Counted from the first letter of the stretch, positions 8,903 to 18,001 are shown. The stretch: 64,000 nucleotides of DNA from Streptomyces kanamyceticus (GCF_008704495.1 NZ_CP023699.1:3348001-3412000), one strand, 5' to 3'. A program made the numbers and translations. Notes: generated by a model from the sequence alone, not told the origin.

Positions 8903-9226
8903 TCAGGCTCTGGGGAGCGATTCGACGCCGATGCCGCCCTCGATGGCGAGGATCCGGTGCAGCCGGGTCGCCACGAGGAGGCGCTGCATCTGGGGCGGCA
9001 CGTGGCGCAGCACGAGCCTGCGTCCGCACCTGCCCGCTCTGCGGTGCGCGCCCATGATGACGCCGAGTCCCGTGGCGTCCCACGAGTCGAGTTCGGACAG
9101 GTCGAGCACCAGATCGCCGGCTCCGTCGTCGACGGCCGAGTGCAGGACCGTACGGGCGTCCGCCGCGCTGCGTACGTCGAGGCGTCCCCCGACGACCAGC
9201 TGGGCCTGGTCGCCCCTGATGTGCAT
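8903..9226 (-). CDS. STAS-domain anti-sigma factor antagonist-like protein
   Basis: A 107-residue single STAS domain of the SpoIIAA/RsbV type, which normally binds a kinase-anti-sigma factor and is inactivated by phosphorylation. Start ATG 9226 is preceded by GGGGAG. The signature helix reads SWDATGLGVIMGAHR: the phosphorylated position is Thr52 rather than the usual Ser, which kinases can still use. No partner kinase is adjacent. Upstream (9227-9423) is the gap after the dehydrogenase gene. Confidence 0.88.
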   Translation of the reverse strand: MHIRGDQAQLVVGGRLDVRSAADARTVLHSAVDDGAGDLVLDLSELDSWDATGLGVIMGAHRRAGRCGRRLVLRHVPPQMQRLLVATRLHRILAIEGGIGVESLPRA

Positions 9227-9423
9227 ATGCGCTCCCCGAGAGTGCTGTGTCTGCTGTGACGTCTGATCCGTAACGCGTTCTGCGTATGTCACTGCAACTG
9301 ACTGCCGCGCGGGCAAGGAAGTTGCCGTCTGTAAGCGAACCGATACCGAATTCACTCCGAGGGGTGACCCGCGAGGCGACGAAGCGTCCGACGAGGCGTC
9401 AGGCGGCGTACGTCAGTACTGGT

Positions 9424-10272
9424 TCAGTGCTTGTAGAACCCTTGCCCGCTCTTGCGCCCGATGTCACCGGCGTCAACCATCCGGCGCATCAGCTCCGGCG
9501 GCGCGAACTTCTCGTCCTGGGACTCCGTGTAGATGTTCTCGGTGGCGTGCAGCAGGATGTCGACGCCCGTGAGGTCGGCGGTCGCGAGCGGTCCCATGGC
9601 GTGCCCGAAGCCGAGCTTGCAGGCGATGTCGATGTCCTCGGCGGTGGCGACGCCCGACTCGTGGAGCTTGGCGGCCTCGACGACGAGGGCGGAGATCAGC
9701 CGGGTCGTCACGAAGCCCGCGACGTCACGGTTGACGACGATGCAGGTCTTGCCGACGGACTCGGCGAACTCACGGGTGCGGGCGAGGGTTTCGTCGCTGG
9801 TCTTGTAGCCGCGCACGAGCTCGCAGAGCTGCATCATCGGTACGGGCGAGAAGAAGTGGGCGCCGACCACGCGCTCCGGGCGCTCCGTCACGGCCGCGAT
9901 CTTGGTGATCGGGATGGCGGAGGTGTTGGAGGCGAGCACGGCGTCCTCGCGCACGAGCTTGTCGAGCGTACGGAAGATCTCGTGCTTGACCTCGAGCTTC
10001 TCGAACACGGCCTCGACGACGATGTCCGCGTCGGCGACGGCGTCCAGGTCGGTGGTGGTCGTGATGCGCCCGAGCGCCGCCTCGGCGTCCTCGGCGGCGA
10101 GCTTGCCCTTGCTCACGAACTTCTCGTAGGAGGCCTTGATCCCGTCGGTGCCACGGGTCAGGGCCTCATCGGTGACGTCTCGCAGGACGACGTCCCAGCC
10201 CGCCTGGGCGGAGACCTGAGCGATGCCGGACCCCATGAGTCCGGCTCCGATGACGGCGAGCTTCCGTGCCAC
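9424..10272 (-). CDS. 3-hydroxybutyryl-CoA / 3-hydroxyacyl-CoA dehydrogenase
   Basis: NAD(P)-dependent 3-hydroxyacyl-CoA dehydrogenase, 282 residues, of fatty acid oxidation or butyrate metabolism. The N-terminal Rossmann motif is VIGAGLMGSGIAQ. The central NTSAIPITKIA and HFFSPVPMMQLCE contain the catalytic Ser/Asn and His, and the C-terminal domain ends in GRKSGQGFYKH. GTG 10272 is chosen because GGGGAG lies eight bases upstream and because family members start at ARKLAVIGAG; the frame continues to 10299. It stands alone between the STAS and TetR genes. Confidence 0.93.
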   Translation of the reverse strand: MARKLAVIGAGLMGSGIAQVSAQAGWDVVLRDVTDEALTRGTDGIKASYEKFVSKGKLAAEDAEAALGRITTTTDLDAVADADIVVEAVFEKLEVKHEIFRTLDKLVREDAVLASNTSAIPITKIAAVTERPERVVGAHFFSPVPMMQLCELVRGYKTSDETLARTREFAESVGKTCIVVNRDVAGFVTTRLISALVVEAAKLHESGVATAEDIDIACKLGFGHAMGPLATADLTGVDILLHATENIYTESQDEKFAPPELMRRMVDAGDIGRKSGQGFYKH

Positions 10273-10419
10273 TGTTCCGACTCCCCTACCGCTTATCACG
10301 CTTGGCTTACACGCTGTTTACGCATGCCTCTTCGGCGCACGTTAGCGGTCGTGAGGGCGCATGTGTCCGCGAAGAGATGCGCGTCACGTCTCAGATGACG
10401 GACATCACACTGACACGGA

Positions 10420-11061
10420 TCATTTGGCGCCACGCACCGCGTAGTTGAGGACTTTCTCGCTGAGCAGGTCCTCCATCTCGTCGAGCAGGACGAGCGCTTC
10501 GCGGGAGACCTCGGCGGGCTTGCGGCACTTGGTCATCTCGTCGCCGATCCAGGCCATGAGCGTGCTGTGGACCCAGGCGAGCTGGCCCGCGACGAGCCCG
10601 GGCAGCGGGTCCCCCTCGGCGGCGCCGGTCTCCTCGGCGAGGGTCCGGGTGAGCCGGTCGACGACCTCCTGCTGGATGGCCCAGAGCCGGGAGCGCAGGG
10701 CGTGCGCCTCGGTGATGACCTTCATGAAGTCGGCCCAGCCGGGGAAGAGCCCGACGGTCGGCGACACCGCCTCGACGTCGGCGCGCAGCTCGCGCAGGAC
10801 GGCGTCGGCCGCGGACTCCCCCTCGCGGCGGCCGCGCACGTGGCCGGAGAGCCGGTCGACGACGCTCTCGCCCCGGTCGAGGAAGAGGTCCTCCTTGGCC
10901 GGGAAGTAGTTGTAGACCGTGTTGACCGAGACGTCGGCGGCGTCCGCGATCTCCGCGATGGTAACGGTCACGAAGCCGTGTTCCAGGAAGAGCCCGGTCG
11001 CGATGTCCGAGATCCGCTGCTTGGTCTGCCGCTTCTTGCGCTCCCTCAGGCCCTCACTCAT
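10420..11061 (-). CDS. TetR-family transcriptional repressor
   Basis: A 213-residue regulator with an N-terminal TetR DNA-binding domain: TKQRISDIATGLFLEHGF, then helix-turn-helix IAEIADAADVSVNTVYNYFPAKEDLF (residues about 39-64). The rest is the helical ligand-binding domain. It is divergent from an ABC exporter with only about 70 bases between the genes, which hold two inverted repeats. The simplest reading is that it represses the exporter and itself until a ligand binds. GGAGGG is very close to ATG 11061. Confidence 0.92.
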   Translation of the reverse strand: MSEGLRERKKRQTKQRISDIATGLFLEHGFVTVTIAEIADAADVSVNTVYNYFPAKEDLFLDRGESVVDRLSGHVRGRREGESAADAVLRELRADVEAVSPTVGLFPGWADFMKVITEAHALRSRLWAIQQEVVDRLTRTLAEETGAAEGDPLPGLVAGQLAWVHSTLMAWIGDEMTKCRKPAEVSREALVLLDEMEDLLSEKVLNYAVRGAK

Positions 11062-11076
11062 CCCTCCATCCTAGGG

Positions 11077-11109
11077 TCTCTGAAATTTTGGAGAGATTGC
11101 AAAATTGCA
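11077..11109. promoter_or_regulatory. Candidate TetR operator region
   Basis: Two inverted repeats sit between the divergent genes: TCTCT-N10-AGAGA (11077-11096) and TGCAA-AA-TTGCA (11098-11109). They are A+T rich against a G+C-rich background, as expected for overlapping promoters with an operator. Confidence 0.55.
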
Positions 11110-11132
11110 TGGACTCTGTTTTTGTGGTCGCC

Positions 11133-11924
11133 ATGGCAATCATCAGCACCTCCGGGCTCGCCCGGACCTTCCAGACCAAGGGCGGCCCCGTCGAGGCCGT
11201 CCGCGGCATCGACCTGCGCGTCGAGCCCGGCGAGATCCTCGGCTTGCTCGGCCCCAACGGCGCGGGCAAGACCACCACCCTGCGGATGCTGACCACGCTC
11301 CTGCCGCCCACCGGGGGCGCCGCCACCGTCGCGGGCCGCGACCTGGCCCGCGACCCCGAGGGCGTGCGCGCGAGGATCGGGTACGTCGCCCAGTCCGGCG
11401 GCGTCGACCTGAGCGTCTCCGTACGCGAGGAGCTGGTCACCCAGGGCCGCCTGTACCGGCTGACGAAGGATCAGGCGGCCGCGCGCGCTGAGGAACTCGC
11501 GCGCGACCTCGGCCTGACCGAGCTGATGGAGCGCCCCTGCGCCGCGCTCTCCGGCGGCCAGCGCAGGCGCCTGGACCTCGCCCTCGGCCTCACCCACCGG
11601 CCCGAGGTGCTCTTCCTCGACGAGCCGACCACGGGCCTGGACCCGGGCAGCCGCGCCGACCTGTGGAAACTGGTGCGGCAGCTGCGCGACGAGCACGGCA
11701 CGACGGTCTTCCTCACCACGCACTACCTCGACGAGGCCGACGCGCTCGCCGACCGCCTGGTCATCGTGGACAAGGGCGTGGTGGTCGCCGAGGGCACCCC
11801 GAGCGCGCTCAAGCTCCGGTACGGCGGCTCGATCGACGCCACGCTCCAGGACACCTTCCTCGCCATCACCGGACGCGACATCGACCCCCAGCCCACCGCC
11901 GACACGGCCCCCGTCGCCGTCTGA
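11133..11924 (+). CDS. ABC exporter ATP-binding protein (drug-exporter type)
   Basis: ATPase of a two-component ABC-2 exporter of the DrrA/daunorubicin-resistance type. Walker A GPNGAGKTTT, Q-loop AQSGGVD, signature LSGGQRRRLDLAL and Walker B LFLDEPTTGLDP are all intact, with the switch His in LTTHYLDEADALAD. I place the start at ATG 11133 (MAIISTSGLARTF); ATG 11109, at the edge of the inverted repeat, is also possible, perhaps leaderless. No good ribosome site precedes either. It forms an operon with the permease 18 bases downstream, and the divergent TetR is the likely regulator. Confidence 0.92.
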   Translation: MAIISTSGLARTFQTKGGPVEAVRGIDLRVEPGEILGLLGPNGAGKTTTLRMLTTLLPPTGGAATVAGRDLARDPEGVRARIGYVAQSGGVDLSVSVREELVTQGRLYRLTKDQAAARAEELARDLGLTELMERPCAALSGGQRRRLDLALGLTHRPEVLFLDEPTTGLDPGSRADLWKLVRQLRDEHGTTVFLTTHYLDEADALADRLVIVDKGVVVAEGTPSALKLRYGGSIDATLQDTFLAITGRDIDPQPTADTAPVAV

Positions 11925-11942
11925 GACCCCAGGACCCCTTCG

Positions 11943-12698
11943 ATGCCCGCACTGCTCTCCGACACCGCGCTGATCTTCGGGCGGTACGCCCGGCAGACCC
12001 TGCGCTCCAAGTTCCAGATGCTCTTCGGCGTCCTGACGCCCCTGCTGTACCTGCTCTTCTTCGGTCCGCTCCTCTCCGACCTGCCGCTCGGCTCGCGGGG
12101 CGACTCCTGGCAGGTGCTCGTGCCGGGACTGCTGCTCCAACTCGGCCTGTTCGGCGCCTCGTTCAGCGGCTTCGCGATCATCGTCGAGAAGCAGTTCGGC
12201 GTGGTGGAGCGGATGCGCGTGACACCCGTGAGCCGCCTCGCGCTGCTGCTCGGCCGGGTGCTCCGCGACGCCCTGCTCTTCGTCTTCCAATCGGTGCTGC
12301 TCGTCATCGCCGCCCTGGCGATGGGGCTGCGCGCGCCGGTCGGCGGCATCCTCATCGGGTTCGTGTTCGTGGCGGTGCTGAGCGCGGGGCTCGCCTCCCT
12401 CTCGTACGCCCTGGCGATGAAGGTCTCCAAGGCGCACGAGTTCGGGCCCGCGGTGAACGCCATCAGCCTGCCCGCGATGCTGCTCTCGGGCCTGATGCTG
12501 CCGATGGCACTCGCGCCCGCCTGGCTCGACGTGCTCTCGCACTTCATGCCGTTCCGCTATCTCGTGGACGCGGTACGGGCGGGCTACGTGGGCGCATACG
12601 GCACGACGGCCATGCTGTACGGCGTCCTGATGGCGCTCGGCTTCGTCCTGGTTTCCGTGACGGTGGGCACACGTGTCTTCCAGAAGGCCGGTGCCTAA
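11943..12698 (+). CDS. ABC-2 type exporter permease (DrrB-like)
   Basis: A 251-residue six-helix ABC-2 permease, partner of the ATPase 18 bases upstream. N-terminal amphipathic segment RYARQTLRSKFQMLFG, central FGVVERMRVTPVSRLALLLGR (the coupling region typical of DrrB-like permeases), and a final LSHFMPFRYLVDAVRAG segment before the last helix. Likely exports a drug or metabolite sensed by the divergent TetR (inference). Confidence 0.9.
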   Translation: MPALLSDTALIFGRYARQTLRSKFQMLFGVLTPLLYLLFFGPLLSDLPLGSRGDSWQVLVPGLLLQLGLFGASFSGFAIIVEKQFGVVERMRVTPVSRLALLLGRVLRDALLFVFQSVLLVIAALAMGLRAPVGGILIGFVFVAVLSAGLASLSYALAMKVSKAHEFGPAVNAISLPAMLLSGLMLPMALAPAWLDVLSHFMPFRYLVDAVRAGYVGAYGTTAMLYGVLMALGFVLVSVTVGTRVFQKAGA

Positions 12699-12711
12699 CT
12701 ACGCTGGCCGC

Positions 12712-13284
12712 ATGGTCAATCTGACGCGCATCTACACCCGGACCGGCGACCAGGGGACGACGGCCCTCGGCGACATGAGCAGGACCGCCAAGACCGATCT
12801 GCGGATCTCGGCGTACGCCGACGCCAACGAGGCGAACGCCGCCATCGGCACCGCGATCGCCCTCGGCTCGCTCGACGAGGAGGTCGTGAAGGTCCTCGTA
12901 CGGGTCCAGAACGACCTCTTCGACGTCGGCGCCGACCTCTCCACGCCGGTCGTCGAGAACCCCGAGTACCCGCCGCTGCGCGTCGAGCAGTCCTACGTCG
13001 ACAAGCTGGAGGGGGACTGCGACCGCTTCCTCGAAGAGCTGGAGAAGCTGCGCAGCTTCATCCTCCCCGGCGGCACGCCGGGCGCGGCGCTGCTGCACCA
13101 GGCGTGCACGGTGGTGCGCCGGGCCGAGCGCTCGACGTGGGCGGCGTTCGAGGCCCACGGAGCGGTCATGAACCCGCTGACCGCGACGTATCTGAACCGC
13201 CTCTCCGACCTCCTGTTCATCCTGGCCCGTACGGCCAACAAGGAGGTCGGAGACGTGCTGTGGGTGCCGGGCGGGGAGCGCTAG
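12712..13284 (+). CDS. ATP:cob(I)alamin adenosyltransferase (PduO type)
   Basis: Transfers adenosyl from ATP to cob(I)alamin to make coenzyme B12. A 190-residue helical-bundle protein with the N-terminal ATP loop TRTGDQGTTAL (residues 9-19), the FILPGGTPGAALLHQA segment and VRRAER, then NRLSDLLFILAR. Start ATG 12712 lies only 13 bases after the permease stop, and an A+T-rich patch just upstream may allow its own, even leaderless, transcript. Its last four bases overlap the stop of the converging membrane gene. Confidence 0.93.
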   Translation: MVNLTRIYTRTGDQGTTALGDMSRTAKTDLRISAYADANEANAAIGTAIALGSLDEEVVKVLVRVQNDLFDVGADLSTPVVENPEYPPLRVEQSYVDKLEGDCDRFLEELEKLRSFILPGGTPGAALLHQACTVVRRAERSTWAAFEAHGAVMNPLTATYLNRLSDLLFILARTANKEVGDVLWVPGGER

Positions 13285-13859
13285 CGCTTGCTCAGGATGT
13301 CCTCGCGGTCGGTCCGCTCGGGCTCGGCCGCCGGGGCCTTCTTCGGAAACAGCGTGTAGCTGAGCGCGATCAGGCCGTGGATGCCCGCCGTGCGCCAGGC
13401 CGTGTACATCCAGCTCTCCAGCGACGAGGTGCGGCTCGGGTCGTCCACGTACCACATGGCGAGCAGCAGCAGGCCGCTCGCGACGGCCGCGGCCACCACG
13501 GAGCCGAGCCAGACCTTGGCCTCGTGCAGGGCGCGGGGCGTTCCGTAGCGCGGCGGGCGCGGCACCGGGGTGCCGTTGAAGCGGTGCGCCGCGTGGCCGT
13601 CGAGCCACTTCACGGTGCGGTGGCCGTGGCCCACGGTGTAGCCGATGTAGAGGGCGGCCAGGCCGTGCTTCCAGCTGGGGTCCGCGCCGTTCTTCAGGTC
13701 GACGGCGGTCACGATCAGGAGCAGCACTTCGAGGAGCGGCTCGCACAGCAGGATCGCGATGCCCAGGCGCGGCATCCGCAGCAGATAGCGGGTGGCGAGA
13801 CCCGCGGCGAGCAACACCCAGAAGCCCACCTCGCAGATGATGATCAGCGTGACGATCAC
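13281..13859 (-). CDS. Conserved integral membrane protein of unknown function
   Basis: 192 residues with about four hydrophobic segments: residues 2-21, 28-45, a weaker middle segment and one near 127-145. A conserved loop SWKHGLAALYIGYTVGHGHRTVKW carries several His residues. Start GTG 13859 has AAGGAG seven bases upstream. The C terminus is charged (AEPERTDREDILSKR). It is a common Streptomyces membrane protein with no assigned role. Its stop overlaps that of the adenosyltransferase gene within the palindrome CGCTAGCG. Confidence 0.75.
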   Translation of the reverse strand: MIVTLIIICEVGFWVLLAAGLATRYLLRMPRLGIAILLCEPLLEVLLLIVTAVDLKNGADPSWKHGLAALYIGYTVGHGHRTVKWLDGHAAHRFNGTPVPRPPRYGTPRALHEAKVWLGSVVAAAVASGLLLLAMWYVDDPSRTSSLESWMYTAWRTAGIHGLIALSYTLFPKKAPAAEPERTDREDILSKR

Positions 13860-14073
13860 GGCTGGCTCCTTCTGGTCGCTTCCTCTGTCACCCTCCAAGA
13901 CTCCCGCCGCACGCGCCGCCGATCATCGTCGCCAGTGACGAAGTGGGGCTGCATCCTTCGATGTAGCGGCGCCCCTGCGGCGGCCGCGGTAGGCACTTCG
14001 ATGTAGTCGCCACCGGCCGGGTTCCTCCCCCAGGACCAGGCAGCGCACCCGGCTCACCGTGTTGGATGGGGGC

Positions 14074-15264
14074 ATGGCCCTGCCCCTCGCCCGCCCGCAC
14101 CGCGTCGATGTCACCATCGCCTCGGTCAGCCTGCTCAGCGGGCTCGCGCTGTGGGCGCTCGGCCTGCACGCGCAGACGGACCGGCCGCTCGACGCCGACT
14201 GGGCCCTGATCCCGTTGTTCGTCCTCGCGGGCCTTTCGCTGCTGCGGCGCACGGCCCCGCAGTTCGCCCTGGTCTGCGCGACGCTCACGCTGGCCGCCGA
14301 CCAGTTCACGGACGGAAATCTCGCGTCGATCCTGATGTTCACGGACATCGTGTACGCGTCCGTCGTGTACGGCTCACCGGCCGCCGCCCGCCGCATCCCG
14401 GTCACCACGGGACTGTTCACGGTCGCGGTCACCATCGGCTTCCTCGCGTGGCTCCGGATCCCGGAGGCCATCCTCATCGGCGTACTCGCCGGAGTGGTCT
14501 CCTTCGCGCCCGCCACCACGGGCGTGCTCGTGCGCAACCACCGCGAGGCCGCGGACGCCGCCAAGCTGCGCGCCGAGCAGACCGCGCTGCTCGCCGAGAT
14601 GGACCGCGTCCAGGCCGTCATGGCGGAGCGCGCCAGGATGGCCCGCGAGCTGCACGACATGGTCGCCAACCACCTCTCGGCGATCGCCATCCACTCCACC
14701 GCCGCGCTCTCCCTGGACACCCCGCAGACCAGCAAGGACGCGCTCGCCGTCATCCGCGAGAACAGCGTCGAGGGCCTGGCCGAGATGCGCCGCCTCATCG
14801 GCATCCTGCGCTCCGACAGCGGCGACCTGGAACCGGCGGCCGCGCCCACCCTCGACGGCCTCGGCTCCCTGATCGCGGGCGCCCGCACCAACGGGCTCGA
14901 CGTCACCCTCGACGACGCCCGCGCCGCGGAAGGACCGAAGCTGCCCGCGCCGGTCGAGATGGCGGCGTACCGCATCGTCCAGGAGTCCCTCACCAACGCC
15001 CTCAAGCACGCCTCTCCCGGCCCGGTCACCGTGGCGCTCGCCCAGGAGCCGCGCGCCCTGCGGATCCATGTGACGAGCCCGTACGACGACCCGTCGGGAC
15101 CGCGCGCGCCCGGCTCGGGAGCCGGCCTCGTCGGCATGCGCGAACGCACCGAGCTGCTCGGCGGGACCTTCGAATCGGGCCCGGAGAGCACCCACGAAGG
15201 CAAGGTGTGGACCGTGTCCGCCGCCCTGCCCGTCGACCCCGCAGACGAAGGAGCCAAGGAATGA
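14074..15264 (+). CDS. chiS: Two-component sensor histidine kinase, ChiS-like
   Basis: A 396-residue NarL-group kinase. About four membrane helices occupy residues 13-155. A HisKA_3 dimerisation helix follows with the phosphorylated His194 in ARMARELHDMVANHL, then a HATPase domain with AAYRIVQESLTNALKHA and the G-box GAGLVGMRER. Its stop overlaps the regulator start (ATGA). Position directly upstream of a regulator and a chitinase matches the chiS-chiR-chiC order of Streptomyces, so the probable role is induction of chitinase by chitin oligomers; the symbol rests on that order. Start ATG 14074 has a G-run just upstream. Confidence 0.85.
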   Translation: MALPLARPHRVDVTIASVSLLSGLALWALGLHAQTDRPLDADWALIPLFVLAGLSLLRRTAPQFALVCATLTLAADQFTDGNLASILMFTDIVYASVVYGSPAAARRIPVTTGLFTVAVTIGFLAWLRIPEAILIGVLAGVVSFAPATTGVLVRNHREAADAAKLRAEQTALLAEMDRVQAVMAERARMARELHDMVANHLSAIAIHSTAALSLDTPQTSKDALAVIRENSVEGLAEMRRLIGILRSDSGDLEPAAAPTLDGLGSLIAGARTNGLDVTLDDARAAEGPKLPAPVEMAAYRIVQESLTNALKHASPGPVTVALAQEPRALRIHVTSPYDDPSGPRAPGSGAGLVGMRERTELLGGTFESGPESTHEGKVWTVSAALPVDPADEGAKE

Positions 15265-15911
15265 TCCGGGTGCTTGTCGCCGAAGACCAGTCAGCCGTGC
15301 GCGCGGGACTCGTCCTGATCCTGCGCAGCGCGTCCGACATCGAGGTGGTCGGCGAGGCGGCGGACGGCGAGCAGGCCGTCGAGCTCGCCCGCGAGCTCCG
15401 CCCCGACCTGGTCCTGATGGACATTCAGATGCCCCGCCTCGACGGGGTGTCGGCAACGCGCCAGGTGGTCTCCGAGGGGCTTGCGGACGTCCTCGTCCTG
15501 ACCACCTTCGACCTCGACGAGTACGTCTTCGGGGCGCTGCGCGCGGGCGCCTCCGGCTTCCTCCTGAAGAACACCGAGGCGAAGGACCTCCTCGAAGGAG
15601 TACGCACGGTCGCGCGCGGCGAGGGCCTGATCGCCCCGGCCGTCACGCGCCGTCTGATCGCGGAGTTCGCCGCCCCCGCCAAGGCCGTACGCAGGGAGAA
15701 CGCGCCGGACCCGGCAATCATCGAGAGCCTCACGCGCCGCGAGCGCGAGGTCCTCTCGTGCATCGGCGAAGGACTGTCCAACGCGGAGATCGCGGACCGG
15801 CTCTCCATGGCGGAGGCGACGGTGAAGACCCATGTGAGCCGGATGCTCGGCAAGCTGGAGCTGCGCAGCCGGGTCCAAGCGGCCGTCCTGGCGCAGGAGT
15901 TGGGGATCTGA
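15261..15911 (+). CDS. chiR: LuxR/NarL-type response regulator, ChiR-like
   Basis: 216 residues. The receiver domain has phospho-acceptor Asp54 (LVLMDIQMPRLDG), Thr in VLTTFD and Lys in FLLKN. The C-terminal LuxR helix-turn-helix reads LTRREREVLSCIGEGLSNAEIA and TVKTHVSRMLGKLELR. Coupled to the kinase by ATGA overlap. The chitinase gene starts ~180 bases later on the same strand, behind a promoter with two direct repeats of the kind linked to chitinase induction. The specific ChiR name is inferred from context. Confidence 0.87.
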   Translation: MIRVLVAEDQSAVRAGLVLILRSASDIEVVGEAADGEQAVELARELRPDLVLMDIQMPRLDGVSATRQVVSEGLADVLVLTTFDLDEYVFGALRAGASGFLLKNTEAKDLLEGVRTVARGEGLIAPAVTRRLIAEFAAPAKAVRRENAPDPAIIESLTRREREVLSCIGEGLSNAEIADRLSMAEATVKTHVSRMLGKLELRSRVQAAVLAQELGI

Positions 15912-15948
15912 TCCGCGGATCACGGCGCACGAGGGGCACAATCCGGCC

Positions 15949-15992
15949 ATTGGTTCAGACCTCTTGACCGCTGGTCCAGACCTTTCTATTCT
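15949..15992 (+). promoter_or_regulatory. Chitinase promoter with two DasR/ChiR-type repeats
   Basis: TTGACC (15964-15969), a 17-base spacer and TATTCT (15987-15992) form a good vegetative promoter. Two copies of TGGTYCAGACCT overlap it (within 15949-15964 and 15970-15985), one just upstream of the -35 box and one in the spacer. They match both the 12-bp direct repeats known at Streptomyces chitinase promoters and the DasR responsive element (TGGTCTAGACCA-like). Binding would block polymerase and explain repression without chitin. Confidence 0.8.
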
Positions 15993-16094
15993 CACCGCAC
16001 TGCGGTGAGCACTCCCCCACGTGTTCCACGTGCTCACGGGCGGCGCAGGGTCCCAACCCCTAAGACCCCCCGGAACTCACCCGAGGAGCACCTC

Positions 16095-17990
16095 GTGCGC
16101 TTCACACAGAGCCAGCACGCACGCTCGAGACTCAGACTCAGACATCGAACCGTGGCCGGACTGACCACCCTGCTGCTACCGCTCGCCACCCTGGTCGCCC
16201 TCGGCGGTTCGGCCGAGGCGGCCCCGGAGGCCGCTCCCCAGGCCGCACCCCAGGCCGCTTCCGAAGCCACCGCCACGTACGCCAAGACCCAGGACTGGGG
16301 CAGCGGCTTCGAGGGCAAGTGGACCATCAAGAACACCGGCACCACCACGCTCAGCTCCTGGGACGTCCAGTGGGACTTCCCCGCCGACACGAAGGTGACC
16401 TCGGCCTGGGACGCCACCGTCACCAACTCCGGCACCCGCTGGACCGCCAAGAACCTCGCCTGGAACGGGACGCTCGCCCCCGGCGCCTCGGTCTCCTTCG
16501 GGTTCAACGGCTCCGGGTCCGGCGCCCCCTCCAAGTGCACGCTGAACGGCGGCAGTTGTGACGGCGGCAGCGTCCCCGGCGACAACCCGCCGAGCGCCCC
16601 CGGCACCCCCGTGGCCTCCGGCATCACCGACACCTCGGTGAAGCTCGACTGGAAGGCCGCCACCGACGACAAGGGCGTCAAGAACTACGACGTGCTGCGC
16701 GACGGCGCCAAGGTCTCGACGGTGACGGGGACCTCGTACTCCGACACGGGCCTGACCAAGGGCACCGACTACTCCTACACCGTGCAGGCCCGTGACACCG
16801 CCGACCAGACGGGCCCCGCCAGCGGCGCCGTCAAGGTCCGCACCACCGGCAGCACCGACCCGGGCCCGGGCCCCGGTGACAAGGTCAAGCTCGGCTACTT
16901 CACGGAGTGGGGCGTCTACCAGCGCAACTACCACGCGAAGAACATCGCCACCTCCGGCTCGGCGGGCAAGATCACGCACATCAACTACAGCTTCGGCAAC
17001 GTCCAGGGCGGCAAGTGCACCATGGGCGACTCCTACGCGGCGATCGACAAGGCGTACACCGCCGACCAGAGCGTCGACGGCGTCGCCGACACCTGGGACC
17101 AGCCGCTGCGCGGCAACTTCAACCAGCTGCGCAAGCTGAAGGCGAAGTACCCGAACATCAAGATCCTCTGGTCCTTCGGCGGCTGGACCTGGTCCGGCGG
17201 CTTCACCGACGCCATGAAGAACCCGGCGGCCTTCGCCAAGTCCTGTCACGACCTGGTCGAGGACCCGCGCTGGGCCGACGTCTTCGACGGCATCGACCTG
17301 GACTGGGAGTACCCGAACGCCTGCGGCCTGTCCTGCGACACCTCGGGCCCGGCCGTCTTCAAGAACATGATGCAGGCGTTCCGCACCGAGTTCGGCGCCA
17401 AGAACCTCGTCACGGCCGCGATCACTGCCGACGGCTCCCCGGGCGGCAAGATCGACGCCGCGGACTACGGCGGCGCCTCGCAGTACGCCGACTGGTACAA
17501 CGTGATGACGTACGACTTCTTCGGCGCGTGGGACGCCAAGGGACCGACGGCCCCGCACTCGCCGCTCACGGCCTACCCGGGCATCCCGAAGGACGGCTTC
17601 AACTCCGCGGCCGCGATCGCCAAGCTGAAGGCGAAGGGCGTGCCCTCCGCGAAGCTGCTGCTCGGCATCGGCTTCTACGGGCGGGGCTGGACGGGTGTCA
17701 CCCAGAAGGAGCCGGGTGGCACGGCTACCGGCGCGGCGCCCGGGACGTACGAGGCGGGCATCGAGGACTACAAGGTCCTCAAGAACTCCTGCCCGTCCAA
17801 CGGGACGGTCGCCGGTACGGCGTATGCCCACTGCGGCAGCAACTGGTGGTCGTACGACACGCCCGCCACGATCCGCGCGAAGATGGCCTGGGCCAAGGAG
17901 CAGGGCCTGGGAGGCGCCTTCTTCTGGGAGTTCAGTGGGGACACCTCCAACGGGGAGTTGGTGAGTGCCATTAACGACGGGCTGAAGTAG
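16095..17990 (+). CDS. chiC: Secreted chitinase, CBM2-FnIII-GH18 (ChiC/Chi63 type)
   Basis: 631 residues, endo-acting chitinase exported to degrade chitin. Start GTG 16095 has GAGGAG six bases upstream. Twin-Arg-rich N region and hydrophobic core give a signal peptide, with cleavage likely near residue 42 (SAEA). Then an Ala/Pro spacer; a CBM2-type carbohydrate-binding module (58-155, YAKTQDWGSGFEGKWTIKN); an FnIII domain (168-250); a Gly/Pro linker; and a GH18 barrel (264-631) with the catalytic DGIDLDWE at 398-405, Glu405 being the acid/base. Upstream lie a DasR-type promoter and the ChiS/ChiR pair. Confidence 0.95.
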   Translation: MRFTQSQHARSRLRLRHRTVAGLTTLLLPLATLVALGGSAEAAPEAAPQAAPQAASEATATYAKTQDWGSGFEGKWTIKNTGTTTLSSWDVQWDFPADTKVTSAWDATVTNSGTRWTAKNLAWNGTLAPGASVSFGFNGSGSGAPSKCTLNGGSCDGGSVPGDNPPSAPGTPVASGITDTSVKLDWKAATDDKGVKNYDVLRDGAKVSTVTGTSYSDTGLTKGTDYSYTVQARDTADQTGPASGAVKVRTTGSTDPGPGPGDKVKLGYFTEWGVYQRNYHAKNIATSGSAGKITHINYSFGNVQGGKCTMGDSYAAIDKAYTADQSVDGVADTWDQPLRGNFNQLRKLKAKYPNIKILWSFGGWTWSGGFTDAMKNPAAFAKSCHDLVEDPRWADVFDGIDLDWEYPNACGLSCDTSGPAVFKNMMQAFRTEFGAKNLVTAAITADGSPGGKIDAADYGGASQYADWYNVMTYDFFGAWDAKGPTAPHSPLTAYPGIPKDGFNSAAAIAKLKAKGVPSAKLLLGIGFYGRGWTGVTQKEPGGTATGAAPGTYEAGIEDYKVLKNSCPSNGTVAGTAYAHCGSNWWSYDTPATIRAKMAWAKEQGLGGAFFWEFSGDTSNGELVSAINDGLK

Positions 17991-18001
17991 CCCGTCTACA
18001 G

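Noticed and set aside
16005..16094. Longer chitinase start
   Set aside because: The in-frame extension upstream of GTG 16095 would delay the signal peptide by 30 residues and has no ribosome site, whereas GAGGAG fits 16095.
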